From the NCBI GenBank assembly GCA_017452545.1, contig JAFTME010000083.1, forward strand, positions 1 through 43,402: a stretch of DNA of 43,402 nucleotides. The letters are read 5' to 3'. The position numbers were made by a program, and so were the translations under genes. The notes beneath the pieces are model-generated. The model was not told the DNA's origin, made no database searches, and saw nothing but the letters and a program-made list of their open reading frames with translations. Below are positions 24,742 to 33,005 of the stretch, piece by piece. The stretch is from Clostridia bacterium. GTDB taxonomy: Bacteria; Bacillota; Clostridia; Oscillospirales; CAG-272. Numbering within the stretch: position 1 is the first letter of the stretch; each line of letters begins with the position of its first letter.

Positions 24742-25510
24742 TCGTTATTTGCGTGCCACGTCGCTGGAGGAGGCATATACGGAGGCGCAAAAGAAAAGCA
24801 GTGTTGTCCTTGGCGGCGGCATGTGGCTCCGCCTCGGAAAGCGCCGTATCGGTACGGCGATCGATCTGTCCGACCTGGGGCTTTGCGGCGTGGAGGAGAC
24901 GGAGGATTCCTATCGCATCGGTGCCTATACAACGCTGCGGGATCTGGAATGCCATGCTGCGCTGAATACGCAGTACAGCGGTGTGCTGCGAGAGTCGCTG
25001 CGCGCCATCGTCGGCGTTCAGTTTCGTAATCTTGCCACGGTCGGCGGCAGTGTGTTCGGTCGCTTTGGCTTTTCCGACGTCGTGACCGTGCTGCTTGCGC
25101 TGGATGCGTCGGTGGAGCTGTATAAAGCGGGTGTCGTGTCGCTTGAGCGCTTTTGTACCATGGGGCGCGTCAACGATATTTTGACGCACGTAATCATTCC
25201 CAAGCGCAGCCTTTCCGTCAGCTATCACGCGCAGCGCAATTCGGCAACGGATTTTCCCGTGCTTAACGTTTGTGCAGCACGCAACGGGGAGCAGGTGACG
25301 GTCTGCGTTGGTGCGCGTCCTGCCCGCGCTGTGGCATACCGCTACACGCTTGACGGTACTGCAGGGAAGGCGGAGCGCATTGCAAACGAGATCGCCTCGC
25401 GTGCCGTGTTTGATTCCAATACCCGTGCGACGGCGCGCTACCGCCGGCACCTGTGCTGCGTCCTCGTTCGTCGGGCGCTTGATGACATTTTGGAAAAGGA
25501 GGAAGCATGA
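24728..25510 (+). CDS. Molybdenum hydroxylase FAD-binding subunit (XdhB/CoxM-like)
   Basis: This is the electron-transfer flavoprotein subunit of a xanthine-dehydrogenase-family enzyme. It has an N-terminal FAD-binding segment (VVLGGGMWLRLGKRRIGTAIDLSDL), the second FAD loop ATVGGSVFGRFGFSDVV and a small C-terminal domain. It is 260 aa, slightly short for the family (about 280-300). The first loop reads GGGMW where AGGTD is usual, so flavin contacts may differ. GAAGGAGAAGAAA precedes the ATG, inside the ATPase gene. It overlaps the iron-sulfur subunit gene by 4 bp. Confidence 0.88.
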   Translation: MLTFNRYLRATSLEEAYTEAQKKSSVVLGGGMWLRLGKRRIGTAIDLSDLGLCGVEETEDSYRIGAYTTLRDLECHAALNTQYSGVLRESLRAIVGVQFRNLATVGGSVFGRFGFSDVVTVLLALDASVELYKAGVVSLERFCTMGRVNDILTHVIIPKRSLSVSYHAQRNSATDFPVLNVCAARNGEQVTVCVGARPARAVAYRYTLDGTAGKAERIANEIASRAVFDSNTRATARYRRHLCCVLVRRALDDILEKEEA

Positions 25511-25974
25511 TGGAGATCACCTTGACTCTCAACGGCAATAAGATCACCGCATCGGTGGCGCCTGATACCGTATTGCTGGATTTTCTGCGTGAGCACGGCT
25601 GTGCCAGCGTCAAATGCGGCTGTGAAACGTCAGGCTGCGGTCTGTGTACAGTCTTCCTTGATGATAAGCCCGTGCTTTCCTGCTCGGTGCCGGTCGTCCG
25701 CGCAGACGGCCATAAAGTGACGACGCTGGAGGGGCTGCAGGAGGAAGCGGCGGAATTTATCGGCTTTATTGCCGATCAGGGCGCGGAGCAGTGCGGCTTC
25801 TGTAATCCCGGCTTTGTTATGAATACCATCGCGCTTTTGCGTGAAAATCCCGATCCGACCGACGATGAGATCCGCGCTTATCTTGCGGGAAATCTATGCC
25901 GTTGCTCGGGTTATGAGGGACAGACGCGCGGTATTCGCGCTTATCTCAACGCAAAAAAGGAGGGAAGACTTTGA
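25507..25974 (+). CDS. Molybdenum hydroxylase [2Fe-2S] subunit (XdhC/CoxS-like)
   Basis: This 155-aa protein carries two iron-sulfur clusters. The N-terminal ferredoxin-like domain has the ligands C39, C44, C47 and C59 (CETSGCGLC ... LSC). The C-terminal helical domain has QCGFCNPGF and LCRCSGY. These clusters pass electrons from the Mo centre to FAD. The length and motif set are complete. The gene begins in the FAD-subunit stop and ends overlapping the large subunit gene (TTGA). Confidence 0.95.
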   Translation: MMEITLTLNGNKITASVAPDTVLLDFLREHGCASVKCGCETSGCGLCTVFLDDKPVLSCSVPVVRADGHKVTTLEGLQEEAAEFIGFIADQGAEQCGFCNPGFVMNTIALLRENPDPTDDEIRAYLAGNLCRCSGYEGQTRGIRAYLNAKKEGRL

Positions 25975-28262
25975 AACAGGAATTGAAGTCTGTGGGCAAG
26001 GGCGTCCGTAAAAAGGACGCGATGCAGCTGCTGCTCGGTAAGCCTGCCTACGTGGATGACGTTACTCCCTCGGATTGCTTGGTTGTTAAGGTGCTGCGCA
26101 GCCCGCACGCACACGCGCTGATCGAGGAGATCCATACCGACGTGGCAATGCGTGTGCCCGGCATCGTTGCCGTTTATACCTACCGTGATGTGCCGCAAAA
26201 GCGATTTACTATGGCGGGACAGACCTATCCCGAGCCCTCCCCCTATGACAGATTGATTCTTGATCGCCGTCTGCGCTTTGTCGGCGATGCGGTTGCCATT
26301 GTTGCCGGTGAAAATGAGGCGGCGGTGGATAAGGCGCTGCGTCTGATCAAGGTCAGATACGAGGTGCTGACGCCGCTGCTTGATTTTCGCAGTGCGTTGG
26401 ATCACGAGATCCTGGTGCACCCGGAGGAAAGCTGGCACGCGCTGTGCGATGTAGGAGCGGACAACCGCCGCAATCTTTGCGCACAGGGCATGGAGTCGGA
26501 CGGTGATGTGGAGCAGGTGTTTGCTGATTGCGACGTCGTTCTGGAGCGCACCTTCCACACCAAGGCATGCCATCAGGCGATGATGGAAACCTTCCGTACC
26601 TATACCGAGATCGATACCTACGGTCGCTTGCACGTGATCAGCTCGACGCAGATCGTATTCCATGCGCGCCGCATTCTTGCCAACGCGCTGGATATTCCCA
26701 AATCCAAGATCCACGTTGAAAAGCCGCGCATTGGCGGAGGATTCGGCGCCAAGCAGACGCTGGTGGCGGAGATTTATCCTGCCTTTGTCACCTGGAAAAC
26801 CGGACGTGCTGCCAAAATGATCTACACGCGGCGCGAATGTCAGATCGCGGGATCTCCGCGCCACGAGATGGAGGTCAAGGTCAAGTTGGGTGCCGACCGC
26901 GACGGAACGATTCGTGCGCTGGACGTGCATACGCTGTCCAACACAGGTGCCTACGGTGAGCACGGCCCGACGACGGTCGGTCTGTCGGGGCATAAATCCA
27001 TTCCGCTGTACACCGGCTCACTCGAAGCATTCCGCTTTGCGTGGGACGTCGTGTATACCAACGTTGAGTCCGCCGGTGCCTACCGCGGCTACGGTGCAAC
27101 GCAGGGCATTTTTGCGGTGGAATCTGCGGTGAACGAGCTCTCTGAAATGCTGGGACTGGATCCCGTTGCCGTCCGTATGAAGAATATGGTAAAGCAGGGG
27201 CAGATCATGCCCGCCTATTATAACGAGCCCGCCTCCGCCTGTGCGCTGGATCGTTGTATGCAGCAATGTGCGGATGCCTTCGATTGGGCGAAAAAATATC
27301 CCGTGCGTGTGACGGAGAACGGAAAAATCAGAGCGGCGGGCGTTGCCATGGCAATGCAGGGCTCGGGTATTTCGGGCGTTGACGTCGGCTCGGCATCGGT
27401 CAAGCTGAACGACGACGGCTTTTACGTTCTTCGGATCGGCGCTGCCGATATGGGCACGGGCTGTGATACTATTCTTGCGCAGATGACGGCAGAGTGCATG
27501 GATTGCGCAATCGAGGACGTGATCGTGTTCGGCGCGGATACCGATGCCTCACCTTACGATTCGGGCTCATACGCCTCCTCAACGACCTACGTCACGGGAC
27601 GTGCGGTTGAAAAGGCTTGCCTTGAGCTGAAAGAGAAAATGTGTACGGTGGCAGCAGAGCTGCTTGACTGCCCGACTGCGGACGTCGTCTTTTGCGGACG
27701 TGAGATCTCACGCGCAGACGGCACGGCCTCGGTCAGCCTTACGGACGTTGCCAACAAATCCATGTGCAGGAATAATATTGCCCTGGAGGCGACCTGCTCG
27801 CACTCCTCGCCGACCTCGCCTCCTCCCTTTATGGTGGGTATGGTGGAGATCGAGCTGGATAGGGAAACCGGCACGGTCGAGGTGCTGGATTACCATGCGG
27901 TGGTCGATTGCGGAACGGTCGTCAATCCCAATCTTGCCCGCATTCAGACCGAGGGCGGTCTGGTGCAGGGAATCGGCATGACGCTGTACGAAAATATTCA
28001 ATATGACGAACGGGGGCATTTGAGCGAAAATTCGCTGATGCAATATCGAATTCCGACACGTCTGGAAACGGGACGGCTGCACGTCAGCTTTGCGCCCAGC
28101 TACGAGCAGAGCGGTCCGTTTGGTGCCAAGTCCGTCGGTGAGATCGTCATCAATACGCCGGCACCTGCCATCGCGCATGCTATTTACCGTGCAACGGGAC
28201 GCTGGTATCGTGAGCTGCCCATCCTGCCGGAGCACGTCGCACTGGGTGATACGGTGAAATGA
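25971..28262 (+). CDS. Molybdenum hydroxylase molybdopterin-binding subunit (XdhA-like)
   Basis: This 763-aa subunit binds the molybdenum cofactor and the substrate. It has an N-terminal a/b hammerhead domain (residues about 15-120) followed by the Mo-binding halves. Pterin-contact motifs are RIGGGFGAKQ, AGAYRGYGATQG and AADMGTGCDTILAQ. The catalytic glutamate is in GAKSVGEIVI near the C-terminus. The arginine in AYRGYG matches the xanthine dehydrogenase type rather than the CO dehydrogenase loop. The start is TTG (25971) with AAGGAGGG upstream, overlapping the previous stop. The exact substrate (xanthine, another purine, nicotinate or an aldehyde) cannot be read from the sequence. No purine-degradation genes follow. 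Confidence 0.92.
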   Translation: MKQELKSVGKGVRKKDAMQLLLGKPAYVDDVTPSDCLVVKVLRSPHAHALIEEIHTDVAMRVPGIVAVYTYRDVPQKRFTMAGQTYPEPSPYDRLILDRRLRFVGDAVAIVAGENEAAVDKALRLIKVRYEVLTPLLDFRSALDHEILVHPEESWHALCDVGADNRRNLCAQGMESDGDVEQVFADCDVVLERTFHTKACHQAMMETFRTYTEIDTYGRLHVISSTQIVFHARRILANALDIPKSKIHVEKPRIGGGFGAKQTLVAEIYPAFVTWKTGRAAKMIYTRRECQIAGSPRHEMEVKVKLGADRDGTIRALDVHTLSNTGAYGEHGPTTVGLSGHKSIPLYTGSLEAFRFAWDVVYTNVESAGAYRGYGATQGIFAVESAVNELSEMLGLDPVAVRMKNMVKQGQIMPAYYNEPASACALDRCMQQCADAFDWAKKYPVRVTENGKIRAAGVAMAMQGSGISGVDVGSASVKLNDDGFYVLRIGAADMGTGCDTILAQMTAECMDCAIEDVIVFGADTDASPYDSGSYASSTTYVTGRAVEKACLELKEKMCTVAAELLDCPTADVVFCGREISRADGTASVSLTDVANKSMCRNNIALEATCSHSSPTSPPPFMVGMVEIELDRETGTVEVLDYHAVVDCGTVVNPNLARIQTEGGLVQGIGMTLYENIQYDERGHLSENSLMQYRIPTRLETGRLHVSFAPSYEQSGPFGAKSVGEIVINTPAPAIAHAIYRATGRWYRELPILPEHVALGDTVK

Positions 28263-28263
28263 T

Positions 28264-28827
28264 ATGATTCATATAATTTATATGGCAGCGGGGCAATCCC
28301 GTCGCTACGGCACAAACAAACTGCTGGAGCAATACGAGGGCCGTCCGCTGTATGAGCACGGACTTGACGCGCTGCTGCGAGCAACGGACGGCAGACAGGA
28401 CTGCTCACTGATCGTAGTGAGCTGCTGGCAAGAGATTGAACGCTCGTTGCGTGCCGGGGGTATTCGCTGTGTCATGTGTCCGGACAGTCATCTCGGTGTG
28501 TCGTACACCATACGGGCCGGGATCGCTGCCTGCGGTACGCTTGCATCCGGAGATTATCTCTGCTTTTGTGTGGCGGATCAGCCGCTGCTGCGCGCGGAAA
28601 CGATTGCGCGGTTGCTGGATGCGACACAGCAGACACCGCTGACGGCTTGTCTTTGTGCGGACGGGGAGCAGGGAAATCCCGTGCTGTTTTGCGCAAGCCT
28701 TGCGGAGGAGCTGTGCGCCTTGGATGGCGATCGGGGCGGAAAAGCTGTGATGCGTCGCCATCCGGAAAGGCACGTTGATGTTCCGTGTGCTGCCGAGGAA
28801 CTGCACGACATAGATATACGGGCATAA
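28264..28827 (+). CDS. mocA: MocA-like molybdenum cofactor nucleotidyltransferase
   Basis: This 187-aa MobA-like NTP transferase has the nucleotide loop AAGQSRRYGTNKLL near the N-terminus, the metal-binding VADQPLL, and GNPVLF and GDRGGKAVM, which are typical of the MocA/YgfJ type. MocA converts Mo-molybdopterin to the cytosine dinucleotide form used by xanthine dehydrogenase-family enzymes. YgfJ homologues also go with selenium-dependent hydroxylases. Its position directly after the large subunit (2-bp gap) supports a maturation role for this enzyme. The canonical GxSxRMG reads GQSRRYG, a modest departure. Confidence 0.85.
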   Translation: MIHIIYMAAGQSRRYGTNKLLEQYEGRPLYEHGLDALLRATDGRQDCSLIVVSCWQEIERSLRAGGIRCVMCPDSHLGVSYTIRAGIAACGTLASGDYLCFCVADQPLLRAETIARLLDATQQTPLTACLCADGEQGNPVLFCASLAEELCALDGDRGGKAVMRRHPERHVDVPCAAEELHDIDIRA

Positions 28828-28831
28828 AAAG

Positions 28832-28867
28832 AAGCTGCGACAGACGTGCATCTGTCGCAGCTTTTTT
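28832..28867. terminator. Terminator of the importer/hydroxylase operon
   Basis: A 13-bp stem (28832-28844 with 28851-28863) has a 6-nt loop and a T run. It lies between convergent genes and also serves the PHP gene. Confidence 0.92.
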
Positions 28868-28877
28868 ATGAATTTTT

Positions 28878-30212
28878 TCAGTTCAAGCCGAAAAAGCCTT
28901 TTGCATAGCGCTCACTTCTTGCATTGTGTGCGCGCAGAAGCTCGACGCATTCGGCATCGTTTCCGCCGTGCAGCGACCACTCGGAGAGCAGCATACCCTG
29001 CGGGCGGCAAAGCTCCTCGTACATGGGATAGAAGGCATCCAGCGCAAACTGTACGAATTTGACCATGCGGTAGGGGCCGTAGATGCGGGGACGGCCGCTG
29101 GTGCAATCAACAGCCACACAGTTGCCCGCGCGGATGGCTGCGGCGATGTCCTCATAGCTGCGGCTTTTGGCAACGACAACGGTGTGGAGAACGCCGGGCA
29201 TTCCGGATACGGTGTCGGTATTGTGGCTGTCGCTGACACCGACGACGGGGATGTGCAGTCCTTGCGCACGCAGATCCGCCCACAGCGCTACGATGGTGTC
29301 AAGGCTGGTTTCGTCATTGAATTCCAAGGCGTCGTAGAGTCCCTCACGCAGCATTTGCTTGGTGGTCGGATCTGAAACAAAGTAGGTGTAATTCCATACC
29401 CAGTGCGGATGCGCCAAAAACGAAACGCCGCCAAGCTCCTTGGCACGACGGGAGATCCATACGTTCCATGCGTAATCCTCGGGATTTACGCCCTCATCAA
29501 CGGTCAAGCCCTCCATGATCTTTGCCACCTCGGCGCGGATCTCATCGGGGCGGGAGCGCCAATCAGCGTTGATGCTCTCTCTGCCGCCAAAGTGCAGGGC
29601 GTGGATGCGCTCGGTGGGCAGGTGTACCTCCTCACCAAAGAGCAGCGTCATATCCACCGGGGCATTGGCAAACAGCTTCATCGCCTTTTCGGAGGCGAAA
29701 TGGATATAGTGGTCGGTGATGGCAAGAAAATCGTGACCCCAGGCGCGATAGTTGCCGACCGTGCGGGCGGCGTCCTGCCGTCCGTCGGACTCCCAAGTGT
29801 GGCAGTGCAGCTCACCGCGCAGCGTGCGGCAGCCGTACAGATCGGGCGCCAGGGAGTACAAGTAAAAGTGATAGGTCATATCGTGATCGTAACGAACGCG
29901 ATGGTTGATGTCGTAGTGCATGCCGTGGCGCTCGTCCTCCGGACGCTGAACGCTGACAGCGTGCTTTTGCTCGCCCTTGAAGAAGTGAGTGAAGGACAGA
30001 GAGCCGTCCTCCTTCGCCACGCATCTGTAAACGGCGGCAGGGAAGTCACTATAGTGCGCGCAGGCGTGCTCGACCTCGCGAATGAACACCGAATAGGTCT
30101 TGCCGGGGATAAAGCGAGCGTTCTCACCCTGCGGATGCATGGTGATCGTGCTTTCCTGATCGGCAGGAACAACGGACGGAATAATGCGGAAATCTCGGGA
30201 GAATTGCTTCAT
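28878..30212 (-). CDS. PHP-domain metal-dependent phosphoesterase-like protein
   Basis: This 444-aa protein has an N-terminal beta-rich domain (about residues 1-125) of unknown role and then a PHP (polymerase and histidinol phosphatase) domain. Metal-binding motifs are ELHCH (H136, H138), AITDH (D167, H168), FLAHPHW and GVSDSHN. It probably hydrolyses a phosphoester, but the substrate is unknown. The ATG at 30212 was chosen because AAAGGA lies about 10 nt upstream; the longer frame overlaps the promoter. It is monocistronic and lacks a signal peptide. Larger two-domain PHP proteins of this layout occur in Bacillota and Bacteroidota. Confidence 0.82.
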   Translation of the reverse strand: MKQFSRDFRIIPSVVPADQESTITMHPQGENARFIPGKTYSVFIREVEHACAHYSDFPAAVYRCVAKEDGSLSFTHFFKGEQKHAVSVQRPEDERHGMHYDINHRVRYDHDMTYHFYLYSLAPDLYGCRTLRGELHCHTWESDGRQDAARTVGNYRAWGHDFLAITDHYIHFASEKAMKLFANAPVDMTLLFGEEVHLPTERIHALHFGGRESINADWRSRPDEIRAEVAKIMEGLTVDEGVNPEDYAWNVWISRRAKELGGVSFLAHPHWVWNYTYFVSDPTTKQMLREGLYDALEFNDETSLDTIVALWADLRAQGLHIPVVGVSDSHNTDTVSGMPGVLHTVVVAKSRSYEDIAAAIRAGNCVAVDCTSGRPRIYGPYRMVKFVQFALDAFYPMYEELCRPQGMLLSEWSLHGGNDAECVELLRAHNARSERYAKGFFGLN

Positions 30213-30249
30213 GGCGCAGCATCCTTTCCTGAATAATATGGTTATTCGC

Positions 30250-30278
30250 ATTTTAACACGGTAAGTGTTTTTTGTCAA
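30250..30278 (-). promoter_or_regulatory. Promoter of the PHP-domain gene
   Basis: On the minus strand TTGACA (30273-30278), a 17-bp spacer and TAAAAT (30250-30255). Confidence 0.85.
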
Positions 30279-30300
30279 TGGGCATATGCAAAAAAGTGTA

Positions 30301-30334
30301 AAAAATCTGCGGTAGGGGAGGATCCTTACCGCAG
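30301..30334 (-). terminator. Terminator of the HAD phosphatase gene
   Basis: The stem CTGCGGTA/TACCGCAG (30307-30314 and 30327-30334) encloses a loop with extra pairing. On the minus strand it is followed by ATTTTTT. It separates HAD transcription from the PHP promoter. Confidence 0.8.
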
Positions 30335-30337
30335 TAT

Positions 30338-31165
30338 TTATGATTGAATCGGCAGGTTGCCCTGCTCGAGGTCGGCGACGATACGGGCAATGGCATGCTC
30401 GTCATTGGTAACGGTCAGCATATCGGCGGCAGCCTTGGTCTCGGGGGTGGCGTTTGCTACGGCGATGCCGAGTCCTGCGCTTTGCAGCATACCGATGTCG
30501 TTGTTGTAGTCACCGACGGCAATCGTTTTTGCTTGCGGAATATGGAGGATGCTTGCCAGCTGCGTCAACGCGATGCCCTTGTGAATGCCGCGAGGAAGGA
30601 TCTCGTACAGAGTAGCCTCGGAGCGAATAAAATCGTATGCGTGTGCGCGCGGATGGGCGTTGAGCAGCGCTTCGAGACGGCGGATATTTTCCTCGTTTTT
30701 GTCTGCGAAAACGATCTTGGCAATCGGCTCGGTGACGTCTGCGTAGTGGCAGGTGATGTTGGGAAGCCCGGTGATACGGCGAAAATCGCGCATGGCCTCG
30801 TTTTCGGTGCAAAAATACAGCGTATCAAACGTGTTGACCTGAATGCCGATGCCGGGGATATGCTCGTCAGCATAGCGAACCAGCTCCAGCACGTCGCGCG
30901 AGAGCTCTTGCGCCCAAAGATAGCTGCCCGTGCGGAAATCGTACAGACCGCCGCCGTTGATGCAGCCGATGGGAGCATTGGTGCGGACGCGCTGATAAAT
31001 GTCAGCAACGAAATAGGGCATTCGTCCGGTAATAAAGGTAAAAATACCGCCCTCTGCCATAAAATAATCGATGGCGTCGAGGTTTTCTTTGGATACCGTA
31101 TGATCGCTTGCAAGCAGTGTTCCGTCAAGGTCGGTGCAGAGAAGCACCCCTTCAAATCGTTTCAT
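30338..31165 (-). CDS. Cof-type HAD-IIB family hydrolase
   Basis: This 275-aa HAD superfamily phosphatase has motif I DLDGT (residues 12-16), motif II ITGR, and motif IV GDYNNDIGML with the metal-binding aspartates. The large cap between motifs II and III is of the C2B type found in Cof/YidA sugar phosphatases. The ATG at 31165 with AAGG upstream was taken as start; two earlier in-frame ATGs (about 31186 and 31183) are possible. It has its own promoter and terminator. The likely substrate is a small phosphorylated metabolite that cannot be named. Confidence 0.88.
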   Translation of the reverse strand: MKRFEGVLLCTDLDGTLLASDHTVSKENLDAIDYFMAEGGIFTFITGRMPYFVADIYQRVRTNAPIGCINGGGLYDFRTGSYLWAQELSRDVLELVRYADEHIPGIGIQVNTFDTLYFCTENEAMRDFRRITGLPNITCHYADVTEPIAKIVFADKNEENIRRLEALLNAHPRAHAYDFIRSEATLYEILPRGIHKGIALTQLASILHIPQAKTIAVGDYNNDIGMLQSAGLGIAVANATPETKAAADMLTVTNDEHAIARIVADLEQGNLPIQS

Positions 31166-31199
31166 TTTGTTTAACCTTATCATCATAAAATTCGGGAAT

Positions 31200-31228
31200 A
31201 GTATAGCATAAAAGGAGCGTACTGTCAA
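31200..31228 (-). promoter_or_regulatory. Promoter of the HAD phosphatase gene
   Basis: On the minus strand TTGACA (31223-31228), a 17-bp spacer and TATACT (31200-31205). Confidence 0.85.
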
Positions 31229-31269
31229 TGCAAATTTCATTTGGCGAACCGTAATTTACATACGAACGA

Positions 31270-31299
31270 TTGACAAAACGGTTGCCGTTGTGTTACAAT
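31270..31299 (+). promoter_or_regulatory. Promoter of the SGNH hydrolase gene
   Basis: TTGACA (31270-31275), an 18-bp spacer and TACAAT (31294-31299). It is divergent from the HAD gene promoter. Confidence 0.75.
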
Positions 31300-31350
31300 A
31301 TAGCAGTGAAAAACGCATGGCTTGCCCATGCGAATTCTCGGAGGTGTTTT

Positions 31351-31995
31351 ATGCAAGCGCCCGTTCTTGCTATTTACGGTGACAGCATTTCGCTTGATTC
31401 CTACCCGCAGGGAGGATGGCCCTGTCGCGTTGAGGCTGTGCTCAAGCCTGCTAAAATTTACAATCACGCCATTGGTGCCAGCGGCTTATCGGGCACGACA
31501 CCGAACAATACGGTCACATTTTTGGATCAGCCGCAATGGCAACATCCGGATGCGGAGATCGCGCTGATCTGGCACGGAACCAACGATTGGTACTGGGGCG
31601 CGCCTCTCGGAGAGGTCGGACAGGCGGATGAGAGCACTTATGCCGGCGCGATCGAGAGCACGGTGCATAAGCTGCGCACGGTCAATCCGCAGGTCAAGCT
31701 TGTTTGGATGACGCCGATTTTTCGCTGCCAGCCGCCGCACGGAATTGAGACGTATTCCAAAGAGGAGGCATGGGTCACCAAAAATCAAGTTGGCGCGACG
31801 ATGCGGGAGTATGTCGACATTCTTTTCGCACAAAGCCGAAGACTGTGTTTTCCCGTGATCGATCTTCGTGTGCTGACCGGCTTTTCGGCAGAAAACAAGC
31901 ACCTATATTATCGTGATATTGCTCACCCCTCCGCGCAGGGCTTTGATCGGATCGCCGATCTGATCGTTCGCCATTTGCGGCTGTGGTATTTGTAA
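31351..31995 (+). CDS. SGNH/GDSL-type esterase or lipase
   Basis: This 214-aa protein has the SGNH hydrolase blocks. Block I is YGDSIS, with the nucleophile Ser at residue 12. Block II is the Gly in HAIGASG, block III is the Asn in HGTND, and block V is DIAHPSAQG with the catalytic Asp and His. It has no signal peptide, so it should be cytoplasmic; deacetylation of sugars or hydrolysis of small esters are the usual roles. The ATG at 31351 has GGAGG six nt upstream; the longer frame from 31270 covers the promoter. A 201-aa membrane protein gene follows 32 bp later in the same direction. Confidence 0.88.
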   Translation: MQAPVLAIYGDSISLDSYPQGGWPCRVEAVLKPAKIYNHAIGASGLSGTTPNNTVTFLDQPQWQHPDAEIALIWHGTNDWYWGAPLGEVGQADESTYAGAIESTVHKLRTVNPQVKLVWMTPIFRCQPPHGIETYSKEEAWVTKNQVGATMREYVDILFAQSRRLCFPVIDLRVLTGFSAENKHLYYRDIAHPSAQGFDRIADLIVRHLRLWYL

Positions 31996-32027
31996 TTCCT
32001 TTGGCTTTTTGACAACGGAGGAGTAGA

Positions 32028-32633
32028 ATGAAATTATATCTTTTGACGATAGGCATTGCCATGGCGCTGATCTCTGGAGTAAATATCGCTTTTGGGGTGG
32101 CATCCTGGTATTACGTTGTGCTTTCCGTGATCTGGTGTACTGCGTTGCAATTTGCGCTGGACGGTGCCATTGCGATTATCATTCGGTTAACGCCGGATCG
32201 ATATTATGGGGTCGATCACCCTGCGTTTTACGTTTCTGCTGCCGAAAAAAAGCTGCTCGGACGGCTGCGGGTTCGTCGGTGGAAGGATAAGGTGTGGGAG
32301 CTTGGCGGTCTCGGTGGCTTCAGCAAAAAGCATTTGGATGATCCGACAAATCCCGTGTACATCGAAAAATTTATCATTGAATGCAATAAGGGAGTCGTTA
32401 CTCACCGCCTCAGCTATCCGATTGGCTTTTTGGCAATGCTGACCTTGAGCGGAGCGTGTATATTTACGGTTGCGCTTCCTGTTGCGATTGTGAATTTGTA
32501 TTTGAATATTCTGCCGACAATGGTTTTGCGGTACAATACTCCGGCGTTGAAGCGGCTTTTGACCCATATGCGAAAAACTGCCGCGTATTGCTCCGCGGAG
32601 GAGCAGCCGATATCTCATCAAAACGGGAACTGA
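32028..32633 (+). CDS. Membrane protein, possibly CrtO-like acyltransferase family
   Basis: This 201-aa protein has about four hydrophobic segments: two at the N-terminus (YLLTIGIAMALISGVNIAFG, then YYVVLSVIWCTALQFAL) and two near residues 130-165. Between them lies a conserved-looking cytoplasmic stretch, LRVRRWKDKVWELGG and YIEKFIIECNKGVVTHRLSYP. This recalls the glycosyl-4,4'-diaponeurosporenoate acyltransferase (CrtO) family, but no carotenoid genes adjoin it. GGAGGAGTAGA precedes the ATG. It follows the SGNH hydrolase and may be cotranscribed. The last codons form the 5' arm of the terminator, and the stop codon lies in its loop. The family assignment is tentative. Confidence 0.6.
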   Translation: MKLYLLTIGIAMALISGVNIAFGVASWYYVVLSVIWCTALQFALDGAIAIIIRLTPDRYYGVDHPAFYVSAAEKKLLGRLRVRRWKDKVWELGGLGGFSKKHLDDPTNPVYIEKFIIECNKGVVTHRLSYPIGFLAMLTLSGACIFTVALPVAIVNLYLNILPTMVLRYNTPALKRLLTHMRKTAAYCSAEEQPISHQNGN

Positions 32634-32656
32634 GCTTCGGTTCCCGTTTTGATGCT
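32616..32656 (+). terminator. Terminator overlapping the end of the membrane protein gene
   Basis: A 15-bp stem (32616-32630 with 32640-32654) has a 9-nt loop containing the TGA stop (32631-32633). The 5' arm encodes the last residues (HQNGN). Confidence 0.8.
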
Positions 32657-32748
32657 TGTTGATTTTCCGCTATTCGTGCGAAATCGACAAACTTTCATAT
32701 ATATGACCGGACTTGTAAAAAAGAAAATTTTTTATTTTTGGAAATCTC

Positions 32749-32777
32749 TTGACAAACGCGTGTCGTTGTGATATAAT
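32749..32777 (+). promoter_or_regulatory. Promoter of tRNA-Ser
   Basis: Perfect TTGACA (32749-32754), a 17-bp spacer and perfect TATAAT (32772-32777). The interval 32657-32748 is AT-rich with nothing recognised. Confidence 0.9.
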
Positions 32778-32819
32778 ATCGCCCGTGAGCGGATGCAAAC
32801 GGCAGCTCACAGAGTATAC

Positions 32820-32911
32820 GGAGATGTACTCAAGAGGCCGAAGAGGCGCCCCTGCTAAGGGTGTAGGCCGGTTATCCCGGCGCGAGAGTTCAAATCTCTC
32901 CATCTCCGCCA
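32820..32911 (+). tRNA. tRNA-Ser (anticodon GCU), CCA encoded
   Basis: This is a class II tRNA of 92 nt. The acceptor GGAGATG pairs with CATCTCC, the anticodon stem is CGCCC/GGGTG and the loop CTGCTAA has anticodon GCT. A long variable arm (GGCCGG...CCGGC) and T-arm GAGAGTTCAAATCTCTC follow, with discriminator G and encoded CCA at 32909-32911. It reads AGC and AGU codons. Confidence 0.96.
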
Positions 32912-32914
32912 AAG

Positions 32915-32956
32915 AATAACTGTCATTCTGATACATCGGAATGACGGTTATTTTAT
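32915..32956 (+). terminator. Terminator of tRNA-Ser
   Basis: A 14-bp stem with one G-T pair (32915-32928 with 32939-32952) is followed by TTATGTTT. Confidence 0.82.
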
Positions 32957-33005
32957 GTTTAAAACACCATTTTGGGGAGCTTTTTGGGAGAGAAATCCCA
33001 AAATT

